A stretch of 30,736 nt of DNA from JAAFHS01 sp043751715 (GCA_043751715.1 JAYUZO010000094.1:1-30736), one strand, 5' to 3'. Shown: positions 16,083-24,268, counted from the stretch's first letter. Notes: a model not told the origin generated them from the letters alone. Numbers and translations: made by a program.

Positions 16083-16610
16083 TCAGGCCGTGCCACCGCA
16101 AGCCTGCGCAATGGGGTTGCCTGTGGTGGCGGGCACAACATCAAATTCAACGCGGTACAGGCGGGTGGGGCCAGACCATGCCTCCAATACCCAAAGACCG
16201 GGAATGCGTTCGGCGTCGGTGTCAAAGCGGAAAAACGCAAGCGCGGGGCCGGTATCAGACATCGGTGAAGACCAGATATCAGGCCGTTCCGTGCCGGGGC
16301 GATAAACGCGCATTTCGGCATCAGGAAAGGCAATGCCGGGTTGGGTCTGGGCACGCACGCCAAAGGCAAGGCCAAGAACTGCAGGCACTGTGCGCTGGCC
16401 GGGCCAGTGAAAGGCCGGGGCGTCTTGCGTGGTGTGAATCCAGCCGGATGTGGTGCCGGGTGCATCTGTCTGGCCGGTGGTGGTGATGGCGCAGAACAGG
16501 CCAAAGGTGATGTGGGCCAGGGCGGGGTCGCGGTAGGGGGCTGCGGGTTTGGCCATGGCCGCAAGCACCATCAGGGGCAGGATCAGGACAGAAAGGATGA
16601 TCCGGCGCAT
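16083..16610 (-). CDS. Exported DUF3859-like protein
   Basis: The 175-residue protein begins MRRIILSVLILPLMVLAAMA, a signal peptide, after a GGGGGCACC stretch. The mature part has the order seen in DUF3859 (PF12975) proteins: FGLFCAITTTGQTDAPGTTSG, read as FGLFCAITTTG then TDAPGTTSGWIH, then VPAVLGLAFGVRA, a middle region, and FFRFDTDAERIPGLWVLEAW before RLYRVEFDVVPA. It is probably a periplasmic beta-sandwich protein of unknown role. Family assignment rests on pattern memory. It diverges from the TauE/SafE permease. Confidence 0.68.
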   Translation of the reverse strand: MRRIILSVLILPLMVLAAMAKPAAPYRDPALAHITFGLFCAITTTGQTDAPGTTSGWIHTTQDAPAFHWPGQRTVPAVLGLAFGVRAQTQPGIAFPDAEMRVYRPGTERPDIWSSPMSDTGPALAFFRFDTDAERIPGLWVLEAWSGPTRLYRVEFDVVPATTGNPIAQACGGTA

Positions 16611-16722
16611 GGTGCCCCCGTGGTTCAGCCCCACGAAACCACGCGGAATGCCGTGTGGCAAGGGCTTTGCGCTTTGGCAGGCGATGGCGCACAAGGGCTG
16701 CGGATCAAAGGGGGCGCGCGGC

Positions 16723-17493
16723 ATGGAATGGGTGATGGGCGGGCTTTCCGGCACAGGGTTTGCCGTGGCGTTGGGCGTGACGCTGTTTGCAGGCTTTGTG
16801 AAGGGGGCTGTCGGGTTTGCCATGCCGATGATCATGATCGCCGTGCTGTCATCTTTTCTGCCACCTGAAATGGCCTTGGCCGCGCTGATCCTGCCCACAT
16901 TGTTCACCAATATCTCGCAGGCTTTCCGGCAGGGGGTGGCGGCGTTCTGCGATACGGTCGTGGCGTGGCGGCGCTATCTGGGTATGACCATCGCAGCCCT
17001 GATCATATCGGCGCAGTTTGTGGGCGCGATTCCGCAGGCGTGGTTCCTGTTTGCCTTGGGCCTGCCGATCACCGTGTTTGCGCTGATGCGGCTGCGCGGC
17101 GTGCCACTTGCAGTGCGGGTCGAACATCAGGGGCGGCTGGAGGTGGGCACAGCCGTGGTGGGCGGGTTGTATGGCGGGGTGTCGGGCGTGTGGGGGCCGC
17201 CGCTTTTGGTGTATCTGATCAGTACTGGTGCAGCGAAAGACGAAACCGTGCGGGTGCAGGGGGTGGTGTTTCTGATCGGGGCCGCGGTGCTGCTGCTGGC
17301 GCATCTGCAATCGGGCGTGCTGAACGGCGTGACGCTGCCGTTTTCGGCCGTGCTTGTCGGGCCTGCATTGGCGGGGCTTTGGCTGGGCTACCGTGTGCAG
17401 GACCGGCTGGATCAGACGCGCTTTGCATGGTGGACGCAGGTGCTGCTTGTGCTGACAGGGCTGAACCTGATGCGGCGCGCGGTGGGGTTGTAA
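16723..17493 (+). CDS. TauE/SafE-family membrane transporter
   Basis: This 256-residue permease has about eight membrane segments. FAGFVKGAVGFAMPMIMIA near residues 20-38 and GGLYGGVSGVWGPPLLVYL in the second half are the paired G-F/GP-type repeats of the TauE/SafE family (PF01925), whose members export sulfite, sulfoacetate and related organic acids. The substrate is not set by context here. AAAGGGGG lies ahead of the ATG at 16723. Longer in-frame readings upstream would begin inside the divergent DUF3859-like gene. Confidence 0.85.
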   Translation: MEWVMGGLSGTGFAVALGVTLFAGFVKGAVGFAMPMIMIAVLSSFLPPEMALAALILPTLFTNISQAFRQGVAAFCDTVVAWRRYLGMTIAALIISAQFVGAIPQAWFLFALGLPITVFALMRLRGVPLAVRVEHQGRLEVGTAVVGGLYGGVSGVWGPPLLVYLISTGAAKDETVRVQGVVFLIGAAVLLLAHLQSGVLNGVTLPFSAVLVGPALAGLWLGYRVQDRLDQTRFAWWTQVLLVLTGLNLMRRAVGL

Positions 17494-17625
17494 CCGCCCA
17501 TCGCTCACCCCGCACCGTGCAAGCAGATCCGGGTCTGGCACGGCAATGCCTTGAAAATGCACCGCATGCGGCCATATGATTTCGGAACAGGGTCAGGTAT
17601 TTGGTGTGAGTGTGAGAAAGTACGC

Positions 17626-18338
17626 ATGTCAGAGCTTGATCCAGACCTAAGGGCCGCGATTGCCAAATCAATCGGGCCAGCGCATCACACCGGTCCGGCC
17701 TTTCACGGCGGTCGTTTGGCGGCTGACACTGGCCGCTTTCCGGCAACCCTGCGCGATGTGTGGTCAACCTATGGGTTGGTGGCCTTGGCGGGTGGCCGGC
17801 TGCGGCTTATTGATCCCGCCCGGCTGGCACCGCTGATGGCGTACATCTTTGACGGTGATAGCGATCTGGCAGGCGATGTGCAGACCATTGCGCATGGAAA
17901 CCTGGGTGAGGTCGTCCTGTGGTCTGCCAACTGGGCTACGGGTTTTTGTCACCCCGGCTTTGCACGCTGGAAATGCCCAATATGACCCAACCCATTCCAG
18001 AACCGCCGGACCTGCAAATCATCAATCAGGTGCTGGCCATACCCGCCTTTTTGCGCGAGGCGCCAGACCCGGATGGCGCTCCGGTGCATGACCGGCTGGT
18101 GGCACGTCCGGGCGTTTTGCCGCCGGGCGCGATTTACGGTGCAACCCCGGCGCCACCGCCGCTTGCAGGCACGCCGGTCGAAGATTTTGTGGTTGCCGAC
18201 ATCACGGAATGGCTGGAGGCCGTTTACACCGACACAGCGATCACGCTGGTTGATTGGGCCCTGCCTCAGCCAGATATCCGGCTGATCGGCCAGCCTTGGC
18301 CGCTGGGAACCGGCCCCAGCAAGGGGTTTGTGCGATGA
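17626..18338 (+). pseudogene. Tdi1-like immunity protein (GAD-like + DUF1851), frameshifted or recoded
   Basis: The first frame (17626-17985, 119 residues) gives a GAD-like domain (MSELDPDLRAAIAKSIGPAH, FPATLRDVWSTYGLVALAGG, GNLGEVVLW) and then turns into poor coding with rare codons and a TGA. The -1 frame carries on at once with FLSPRLCTLEMPNMTQPI and a DUF1851/Tdi1 C-terminal-type domain (PDPDGAPVHDRLVARPG, LPPGAIYGATPAPPPLAG) up to 18338. GAD-like plus DUF1851 is the architecture of Tdi1, the immunity protein to the T6SS DNase Tde1. A frameshift mutation or a -1 recoding event at the slippery site 17940-17946 would both explain it. The TGA also overlaps an ATG (17982-17985) that could restart the second half. 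GAGAAAG precedes the start. Confidence 0.72.
17940..17946 (+). other. Slippery heptamer GGGTTTT at the frame change
   Basis: The zero frame reads ACG GGT TTT TGT, so G GGT TTT is an exact X XXY YYZ -1 slippery site in register. After a -1 slip, decoding continues GGG TTT TTG TCA CCC, which is the frame of the C-terminal domain. Whether it is used is unknown. Confidence 0.5.
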
Positions 18339-19377
18339 GGCGGGCCATCGGCTATGGCGCGGTGCTGGCCGCCGTCGTGGTAATTGGCGCAACTGGGTTT
18401 AGCAGGCTTTGGGCCGACGCCGGGGATTATCTTTCACTGTCGTTCAGCAGCTATTGGGCATCGCCCGTGGTGCTGGTGCAGTTTGCCATCGAACAGGACC
18501 TTGCGCCGACCGGGCCGTTCCTTGCAGCAGGGCAGGTCGCCTTGGCGGGCGGGGCTGGCGCGCTGGACAAGGTTATTCTGGATGTCTTCGGCTTTAGCCG
18601 GGGCGCGGCGGCGGCGCGGTATTTTGTGAACGCGGTGCGGGCGGGCAGCATGCGGTATGACCCGTGGGGGCCGGGGGATACCGCCGGAATTTCCAGCTGA
18701 ACCGCAATACGCCGGGGGGTGGGGTGTCGCTGGAACTGCCGGGTGCGCATTCGGATGTGGGCGGCGGCTACCGTGATCCGGGTGACTGGGTAAACATGGG
18801 GCCTGCCACCCGGCGCATGTTCACCACAAGGGCAAAAGCCGAGGCCGCACAAGCGGCGGCGCGACAGGCAGACCGCAGCCCTGCGGCCAACACAGCGGCC
18901 GAGGCGGTTTTTGTGCGCGAAGGGTTTCTGAATGCCCGCGAACCAACGGGCGGGTTTGTGCGTGACATGACGCCGGTGACCGAGACCGTTGTGCCAACAG
19001 GCGGGCGGTATAATCCGTCCATGCGTCGGGTTTTCGTGTATGAAAAACGGCTGGTGCCGGACCGGCCATGGGTGCAGGTTGGCCTTTCACGGGTGGCGCT
19101 GCACATGATGTATGATGCGGCGGTGGCTCAGGTTGACGGTGCGTTTCTGCCGCTGCCGACAACATCGGATTATATCATCCCAGCGGCATTGCGGCCCTAT
19201 GTGCCAGCCATCCGTGCCGACAGTCTGGCCGGTAATGACCGGCGTTTCGTCTTGCGGAATTTCGGGCATGTGTCGATGAAGGACGGCGCGATTACCAGTG
19301 CGGAATGGCTGGGCCATCGTGCGGAAGATGACCATGAGCGGACGCAGCACCCAAACATGCCGTCCCGGTCCAGATAG
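18335..19377 (+). pseudogene. Tle1-like (DUF2235) phospholipase effector remnant
   Basis: Frame one (18335-18700) starts with a membrane-type N-terminus (AIGYGAVLAAVVVIGATGF) that I cannot assign, then has ILDVFGFSRGAAAARYFVNA (residues 81-100), the GxSxG nucleophile elbow of DUF2235/Tle1 lipases, with Ser88. It stops at 18700. A second frame from about 18670 gives YRRNFQLNRN and LPGAHSDVGGGY, the conserved downstream acid/His block, and runs to 19377 with GLSRVALHMMYDAAVAQ, FLPLPTTSDYI and GHVSMKDGAITSAEWLGHRA. The FDGT N-terminal motif and the segment normally between GFSRG and HSDVGGGY are missing, so at least one deletion with frameshift occurred. Its start overlaps the upstream stop as ATGA. 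Confidence 0.75.
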
Positions 19378-19434
19378 GCCAGCTTGCCAGCCACGTCGCA
19401 TGGGGCCTGTGGGGGGCGCGTCCTGAACCCCGCC

Positions 19435-21033
19435 CTACCCGATGGCCGCCGCCCGCACATCATCGCCGATGAACGGCGCATACTGGTCAAAGTTGGCCGC
19501 GAACATGCCCACCAGTTTGGCCGCCTGCGCATCATAGGCGCTGCCGTCAGCCCATGTGCTCCTTGGGTCCAGCAGGCGCGCGTTCACCCCCGGCACAGCC
19601 ACAGGCACATCAAAGCCAAAGTTCGCATCGCGCCGGAATTGCCCCGCCGACAGTGACCCGTCCAGTGCCGCCGCCAGCAGCGCCCGTGTCGCCTTGATCG
19701 GCATGCGGCTGCCCGTACCATAAGCCCCCCCCGTCCAGCCCGTATTCACCAGCCAGCAACTGGCCCCGTGCTTGGCGATCTTGGCCTGCAACAGTTTGCC
19801 ATACACTTCGGGCCTGCGCGGCATGAACGGCGCGCCGAAACAGGTGCTGAACGTTGGCTGCGGTTCGGTCACCCCGCGTTCCGTTCCCGCCACCTTGGAC
19901 GTGAAGCCCGACAGAAAGTGATACATCGCCTGCGCAGGCGTCAACCGCGCAATCGGTGGCAGCACGCCAAACGCATCACAGGTCAGCATCACCACATGGC
20001 GCGGGTGCCCGCCCAGCCCCGTCAATGACGCATTCGAAATCGCCTCCAGCGGATAGGCGCAGCGCATATTCGCCGTCAGACTGTCATCCGCGAAATCCAG
20101 CTCCAGCGTTTCGGGATCAAACACCATGTTTTCCACCACCGTGCCAAAGCGCCGCGTGGTGGCGTAAATCGCAGGCTCCGCCTCGGCGCTCAGGTTGATG
20201 GTTTTGGCATAGCAACCGCCTTCAAAGTTAAACGTACCCCGGTCGGACCAGCCATGTTCATCATCGCCGATCAGCGTCCGGTCAGGGCTGGCTGACAGCG
20301 TGGTTTTCCCCGTGCCCGACAGCCCAAAGAACACCGCCGTATCCACCGGGTTGCCCGGCGCGTGGTTGGCGCTGCAATGCATCGGCATCACGCCCTTGTC
20401 CGGCAACAGGTAATTCAGCAGTGTGAACACCGCCTTTTTATTCTCACCCGCATAGGCCGTGCCACCAATCAGCACCGTCCGCGCGTCAAAGTTCAGCGCG
20501 ATCACCGTTTCAGTGCGGCAACCGTGCAGCACAGGATCGGCCTTGAACGACGGGCAGTTGATGATCGTCCAGTCCGGGGTGAACGTATCCAGCTCCGCCC
20601 GCGCAGGCCGCCGCAGCAGGTGGCGGATGAACAGGCCATGCCAAGCAAGTTCCGTGACCACACGCACATCAACACGGTGAACCGGGTCAGCCCCCGCATA
20701 CAGGTCCTGCACGAAATAATCGCGCCCCTGCATATGCGCCAGCATATCCGCCCGCAGGCTCGCAAAGCCCGCTTCCGTCATCGGCGCGTTGTTGTCCCAC
20801 CAGATGCTGTGCTCCACCAATGGCGTGCGGACCACGAATTTGTCCTTGGGTGACCGGCCTGTGAACTGCCCCGTGGCACACAAAAACGCACCACCATTGC
20901 CCAACGTACCTTCACCGCGCATCACCGCAGCACTGACCAAAGCCGCCTCGCCATGGTTATAAAAGACGCGACCCAGGCCAGAAATCCCTTGATTTTCGAG
21001 ACGTTGCGCGGGGTTGACGCGTCCTGTGGTCAT
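19435..21033 (-). CDS. pckA: Phosphoenolpyruvate carboxykinase (ATP)
   Basis: This 532-residue cytosolic enzyme converts oxaloacetate and ATP to phosphoenolpyruvate, the first committed step of gluconeogenesis from TCA intermediates. Visible motifs are ATGQFTGRSPKDKF (substrate Arg), AYAGENKK, kinase-1a GLSGTGKTTLS (P-loop, 237-247), kinase-2 LIGDDEHGW (254-262), and GGCYAKTI with the metal-site region. Length is standard. AAAAAGGAG precedes the ATG. It is divergent from chvI with 342 bp between, the arrangement found in many alphaproteobacteria, where ChvI and LacI-type PckR have been tied to pckA control. Confidence 0.98.
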   Translation of the reverse strand: MTTGRVNPAQRLENQGISGLGRVFYNHGEAALVSAAVMRGEGTLGNGGAFLCATGQFTGRSPKDKFVVRTPLVEHSIWWDNNAPMTEAGFASLRADMLAHMQGRDYFVQDLYAGADPVHRVDVRVVTELAWHGLFIRHLLRRPARAELDTFTPDWTIINCPSFKADPVLHGCRTETVIALNFDARTVLIGGTAYAGENKKAVFTLLNYLLPDKGVMPMHCSANHAPGNPVDTAVFFGLSGTGKTTLSASPDRTLIGDDEHGWSDRGTFNFEGGCYAKTINLSAEAEPAIYATTRRFGTVVENMVFDPETLELDFADDSLTANMRCAYPLEAISNASLTGLGGHPRHVVMLTCDAFGVLPPIARLTPAQAMYHFLSGFTSKVAGTERGVTEPQPTFSTCFGAPFMPRRPEVYGKLLQAKIAKHGASCWLVNTGWTGGAYGTGSRMPIKATRALLAAALDGSLSAGQFRRDANFGFDVPVAVPGVNARLLDPRSTWADGSAYDAQAAKLVGMFAANFDQYAPFIGDDVRAAAIG

Positions 21034-21047
21034 CGAAGGCTCCTTTT

Positions 21048-21063
21048 TGCAGCCTGGGCTGCA
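21048..21063 (-). promoter_or_regulatory. Palindrome at the pckA ribosome site
   Basis: TGCAGCC (21048-21054) and GGCTGCA (21057-21063) are inverted repeats directly upstream of the AAAAAGGAG of pckA. In the pckA mRNA this can form a small hairpin next to the ribosome site, or it could be a protein-binding palindrome. Confidence 0.4.
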
Positions 21064-21122
21064 GCGCGGTGTTTCAGTGGAAATTGAGCGATTTTTGTGC
21101 CCGTTTCATCGTTAGGACACTT

Positions 21123-21211
21123 TGTTACACACTAATAACACATTGCTTTCACACAGGAAAAGCAATGGTTGCGCCTGTTAGCGCAACCATTGGCATGTTA
21201 GCGCCACCAAT
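21123..21211. promoter_or_regulatory. pckA-chvI control region with nested inverted repeats
   Basis: The 342-bp intergenic stretch holds no gene but much structure. TGTTA-N8-TAACA lies at 21123-21140. CATTGCTTT (21141-21149) pairs with AAAGCAATG (21159-21167). CAATGGTTGCGC (21163-21174) pairs with GCGCAACCATTG (21181-21192), a perfect 12-bp arm overlapping the previous one by five bases. TGTTAGCGC occurs directly repeated at 21176 and 21196, exactly 20 bp apart, each followed by (A/C)ACCA. The layout suggests operators for one or more regulators of pckA or chvI. From 21212 to 21375 I see only the chvI leader. Confidence 0.55.
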
Positions 21212-21375
21212 TCCGGCGCATCGGGGGATGTGTCGCAAATTAGTCATTCCTTTGGATTTTTTGGGCTGGATAGGGGGTGTGCTGAAGGGTGATTCGCACT
21301 TTGCCGTTGATATTTCAGGCGGGAACACGGATCATGCCGGAAAACAAGAAACAGACCAGAGCAGGAATATCGCAG

Positions 21376-22077
21376 ATGTCCAGGATCGCGCTTGTGGACG
21401 ACGACAGGAATATCCTGACGTCGGTATCAATGACTCTTGAAGCCGAGGGCTTTGAGGTTGAAACCTATAACGACGGCCAGTCAGCGCTGGACGCGTTCAA
21501 CAAACGCCTGCCGGATATGGCGGTGCTGGATATCAAGATGCCGCGGATGGACGGGATGGACCTGTTGCAACGCCTGCGTCTGAAAACCACGATGCCGGTG
21601 ATTTTCCTCACGTCCAAGGATGATGAGATTGACGAAGTGCTGGGCCTGCGCATGGGCGCCGATGACTATGTGAAAAAGCCGTTCAGCCAGCGCCTGCTGG
21701 TCGAACGGATCCGCGCGCTGCTGCGCCGCCAAGAGGCGATTGCCACGGGCGAAGTGGCAACCACCGAAGAAACCAAGATGATGCAGCGTGGCGAATTGTC
21801 GATGGACCCGCTGCGCCATTCGGTGTCGTGGAAGGGCCGTGAGGTTTCTTTGACGGTAACGGAATTCCTGCTGTTGCAGGCACTGGCCACGCGGCCCGGT
21901 TTCGTGAAAAGCCGGGATCAGCTGATGGACGTGGCCTATGACGATCAGGTTTACGTCGATGACCGCACCATTGACAGCCATATCAAACGGTTGCGCAAAA
22001 AGATGCGGTCGGTTGATGATGATTTCACGGCGATCGAAACGCTGTACGGCATCGGCTACCGTTACAACGAAGAGTGA
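21376..22077 (+). CDS. chvI: ChvI-type response regulator
   Basis: The 233-residue OmpR/PhoB-type regulator has a receiver domain starting MSRIALVDDDRNILTSVS: acidic pocket Asp8/Asp9, phospho-acceptor Asp52 in VLDIKMPRMDG, Thr79 in FLTSKDDEIDE, and Lys101 in KKPFSQRLL. The C-terminal winged helix runs from RGELSMDPLRHSV to DSHIKRLRKKMRSVDDDF and GIGYRYNEE. It closely follows the ChvI pattern of Agrobacterium and Sinorhizobium, which control acid, envelope and carbon responses. The ATG at 21376 fits the family; AGGA lies about ten bases upstream. It is followed by chvG after nine bases. Confidence 0.95.
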   Translation: MSRIALVDDDRNILTSVSMTLEAEGFEVETYNDGQSALDAFNKRLPDMAVLDIKMPRMDGMDLLQRLRLKTTMPVIFLTSKDDEIDEVLGLRMGADDYVKKPFSQRLLVERIRALLRRQEAIATGEVATTEETKMMQRGELSMDPLRHSVSWKGREVSLTVTEFLLLQALATRPGFVKSRDQLMDVAYDDQVYVDDRTIDSHIKRLRKKMRSVDDDFTAIETLYGIGYRYNEE

Positions 22078-22086
22078 CGGTAAAGA

Positions 22087-23796
22087 ATGACCGCCCTGCC
22101 GCGCATCAGCATGAACCGCAACAGCAAAGCCTCTGGTGATGTGCTGCTGGGCGAAGATTGGGATCATCCCGATGCCGCCGGTGAAACGGGCATGCGGGCG
22201 GCGCGGGCACGGCGGGGGATATTCTCGCTGAAAGGCTCGCCGCTGGCGCGCAAGATCATTGTGTTCAACCTGATGGCGCTGCTTGTCATGGTGGCGGGGG
22301 TGCTGTTCCTGAACCCGTTCCGCGATACGTTCGTGCAACAGCGCGAACGCGGGCTGGTGGTGGAATCCAAGCTGGTGGCCAACGTGTTTGAGGCGCGTCT
22401 GGCAGCACAGGCACCGGGCGTGGGGCTGGCTGTGGCAAGCGCGCAGATTGCGGGCGAATTGTCGCTGGAAAAGGGCGTGGAGGTTTACGTCTTTGATCCC
22501 AATGGCGTGATCGTGGCGCAGGCCACAGGCGTGGATCAGATCACCGCACCCACGGTACCAGAACTGGAACGCCCGACAGTAATTACGGATTTCCTGTCAG
22601 CCATCTGGGACGGCGTGTCGCGCATTGTGGTTGGCGTGCCCGAGCCGGGGCAGGCCGCATCCCCCGAACGCATGGCGGTTGATCTGTTCAGCCGGGCACT
22701 GGTGGGCGAAACGGTGGTGAACACCGGTGTCAACGCAGAAGGCGGGCCGGTGTTTTCGGTGGCCTCACCCATTCAACTGAACGGCGTGGTAACAGGCGTG
22801 GTGGCGCTTGCCTTCACCGAAGGCGAGATTGAGCGGCTGGTACGCTATGAACGCGAGCAGATCCTGCAGATGTTCGTGATTGCGCTGCTGGTGTCGATTG
22901 GCCTTAGCATCCTTTTGGCATCGACCATTGCCAACCCGCTTGCTGATCTGGCCGCAGCGGCCGAAATGGGCCATGACCGCGATGCGCGCAAAATGGCGCC
23001 GGGCCGGGTGCGGATTCCCGACCTGACGGCGCGCCCCGATGAAATTGGGCGTTTGTCGGTGGCCATGCGCGGCATGGTGGCGGCGCTGTATGACCGGATC
23101 GAGGCGAACGAACAGTTCGCAGCAGACGTGGCGCATGAAATCAAGAACCCGCTGGCCAGCCTGCGCTCAGCGGTGGGCACGATGCGGGTGGCCAAGCGCG
23201 ACGATCAGCGCGAGCGGTTGCTTGAGGTGATCGAACACGATGTGCGCCGGCTTGACCGGCTGGTCAGCGATATTTCCAACGCGTCACGGCTGGACAGTGA
23301 ACTGGTGAAAGAGGAAGAGGAATCCTTTGACCTGTTGAAAACCGTTGGCAACCTGTCGGAATATCTGGGCAAACAGGCCGCCGAAAAGGGTGTGGAATTC
23401 CTGACAGACCTGCCCGCCGGAGCGATCAGCGTGCGCGGGCTGGAAGGGCGGCTGGCACAGGTGTTTGTCAACCTGATCACCAACGCGGTGTCATTCTGCG
23501 AAGACGGCGATGCCGTGCGCGTCTGGGTGCGCCAGCGCGATAACCGCGTGTTGGTGGTGGTCGAAGATACCGGCCCCGGCATTCCCGAACAGGCGCTGAC
23601 CAAGGTGTTCAAGCGGTTCTATTCCGAACGCCCGCAGACCGATTTTGGCAACCATTCCGGCCTTGGCCTTGCGATTTCCAAACAGATCATCGAGGCGCAT
23701 GGCGGCGTGATCTGGGCCGAAAACATTCGCCCCACCCATGCTGATCTGACATCCGAACCGCTGGGTGCCCGCTTTGTTGTGGGCCTGCCCGTATGA
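22087..23796 (+). CDS. chvG: ChvG-type sensor histidine kinase
   Basis: This 569-residue inner-membrane kinase is the partner of ChvI. It has a basic cytoplasmic N-terminus, a first membrane helix at about residues 57-76, a periplasmic sensor domain of about 180 residues (VYVFDPNGVIVAQATG), a second helix at about 259-282, a HAMP linker, the H-box FAADVAHEIKNPLASLRSA with phospho-acceptor His350, the N-box VFVNLITNAVSF, VVEDTGPGIPEQ, and SGLGLAISKQIIEAHGG. In relatives the periplasmic repressor ExoR binds this type of kinase; no exoR gene is in this window. Its TGA overlaps an ATG (23793-23796) that opens a mini-ORF leading to hprK. Confidence 0.95.
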   Translation: MTALPRISMNRNSKASGDVLLGEDWDHPDAAGETGMRAARARRGIFSLKGSPLARKIIVFNLMALLVMVAGVLFLNPFRDTFVQQRERGLVVESKLVANVFEARLAAQAPGVGLAVASAQIAGELSLEKGVEVYVFDPNGVIVAQATGVDQITAPTVPELERPTVITDFLSAIWDGVSRIVVGVPEPGQAASPERMAVDLFSRALVGETVVNTGVNAEGGPVFSVASPIQLNGVVTGVVALAFTEGEIERLVRYEREQILQMFVIALLVSIGLSILLASTIANPLADLAAAAEMGHDRDARKMAPGRVRIPDLTARPDEIGRLSVAMRGMVAALYDRIEANEQFAADVAHEIKNPLASLRSAVGTMRVAKRDDQRERLLEVIEHDVRRLDRLVSDISNASRLDSELVKEEEESFDLLKTVGNLSEYLGKQAAEKGVEFLTDLPAGAISVRGLEGRLAQVFVNLITNAVSFCEDGDAVRVWVRQRDNRVLVVVEDTGPGIPEQALTKVFKRFYSERPQTDFGNHSGLGLAISKQIIEAHGGVIWAENIRPTHADLTSEPLGARFVVGLPV

Positions 23797-23834
23797 CACA
23801 GCCGCAGGCCATGGCCCCGGCAAATTCCCTGTAA
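23793..23834 (+). CDS. 13-codon mini-ORF bridging chvG and hprK
   Basis: MTQPQAMAPANSL begins with an ATG that overlaps the chvG stop (ATGA) and ends with a TAA that overlaps the hprK start (TAATG at 23832-23836). No ribosome site other than the coupling is visible for hprK, so ribosomes finishing chvG could relay through this peptide to hprK. The peptide itself matches nothing I know. It could be chance. Confidence 0.4.
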   Translation: MTQPQAMAPANSL

Positions 23835-24268
23835 TGGTCGGGGCTGCGGCCCATGGCACCCTGCATGCAACCGCCATCGCGGTGGATGGGCGCGGCCTTC
23901 TGATCACCGGTGCATCGGGTGCCGGAAAATCCACCCTTGCACTGGCTTTGATCGGGCTGGGGGCCACGCTGGTGTCTGATGACCAGACCACGGTCACAGC
24001 TGACAATGGCACCGTCACGCTGTCCTGCCCCCACCCCGGCCTGAAAGGCGTCATCGAGGCGCGCGCCATTGGCCTGTTGCGCTGTAACGCGATTGATGCC
24101 GCCCCCCTTGCCCTTGTGGTTGATCTGGACCGGCATGAGGCAGACCGCCTGCCACCCCGCCGCAGCGTCAATGTGCTCGGATGTGCGATAGACCTTGTTT
24201 ATGGCAGCCAAAGCCCCACCTTTCCCGTGGCGTTGATGCTGCACTTGCGGCATGGTCGCCATGCTTGA
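23834..24268 (+). CDS. hprK: HPr kinase/phosphorylase, short alphaproteobacterial form
   Basis: The 144-residue protein corresponds only to the C-terminal catalytic domain of Firmicute HprK (~310 residues), as is usual in alphaproteobacteria. It has LLITGASGAGKSTLAL (Walker A at 26-33), LVSDDQTTV (catalytic Asp region), and VIEARAIGLL in place of the EIRGLG family signature. It phosphorylates a Ser on HPr and reverses the reaction. ATG 23834 is preferred since no other in-frame ATG lies between it and the end of chvG, and HATAIAVDGRGLL is the expected family opening. It overlaps rapZ by 17 bp. Confidence 0.9.
   Translation: MVGAAAHGTLHATAIAVDGRGLLITGASGAGKSTLALALIGLGATLVSDDQTTVTADNGTVTLSCPHPGLKGVIEARAIGLLRCNAIDAAPLALVVDLDRHEADRLPPRRSVNVLGCAIDLVYGSQSPTFPVALMLHLRHGRHA

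Noticed and set aside
17571..17625. Upstream extension of the GAD-like gene from 17551
   Set aside because: The extra 25 residues lack family similarity; GAGAAAG before ATG 17626 gives a better start.
21481..22338. 285-residue antisense reading over chvI-chvG
   Set aside because: His/Gln-rich shadow of two well-supported genes; no motifs.
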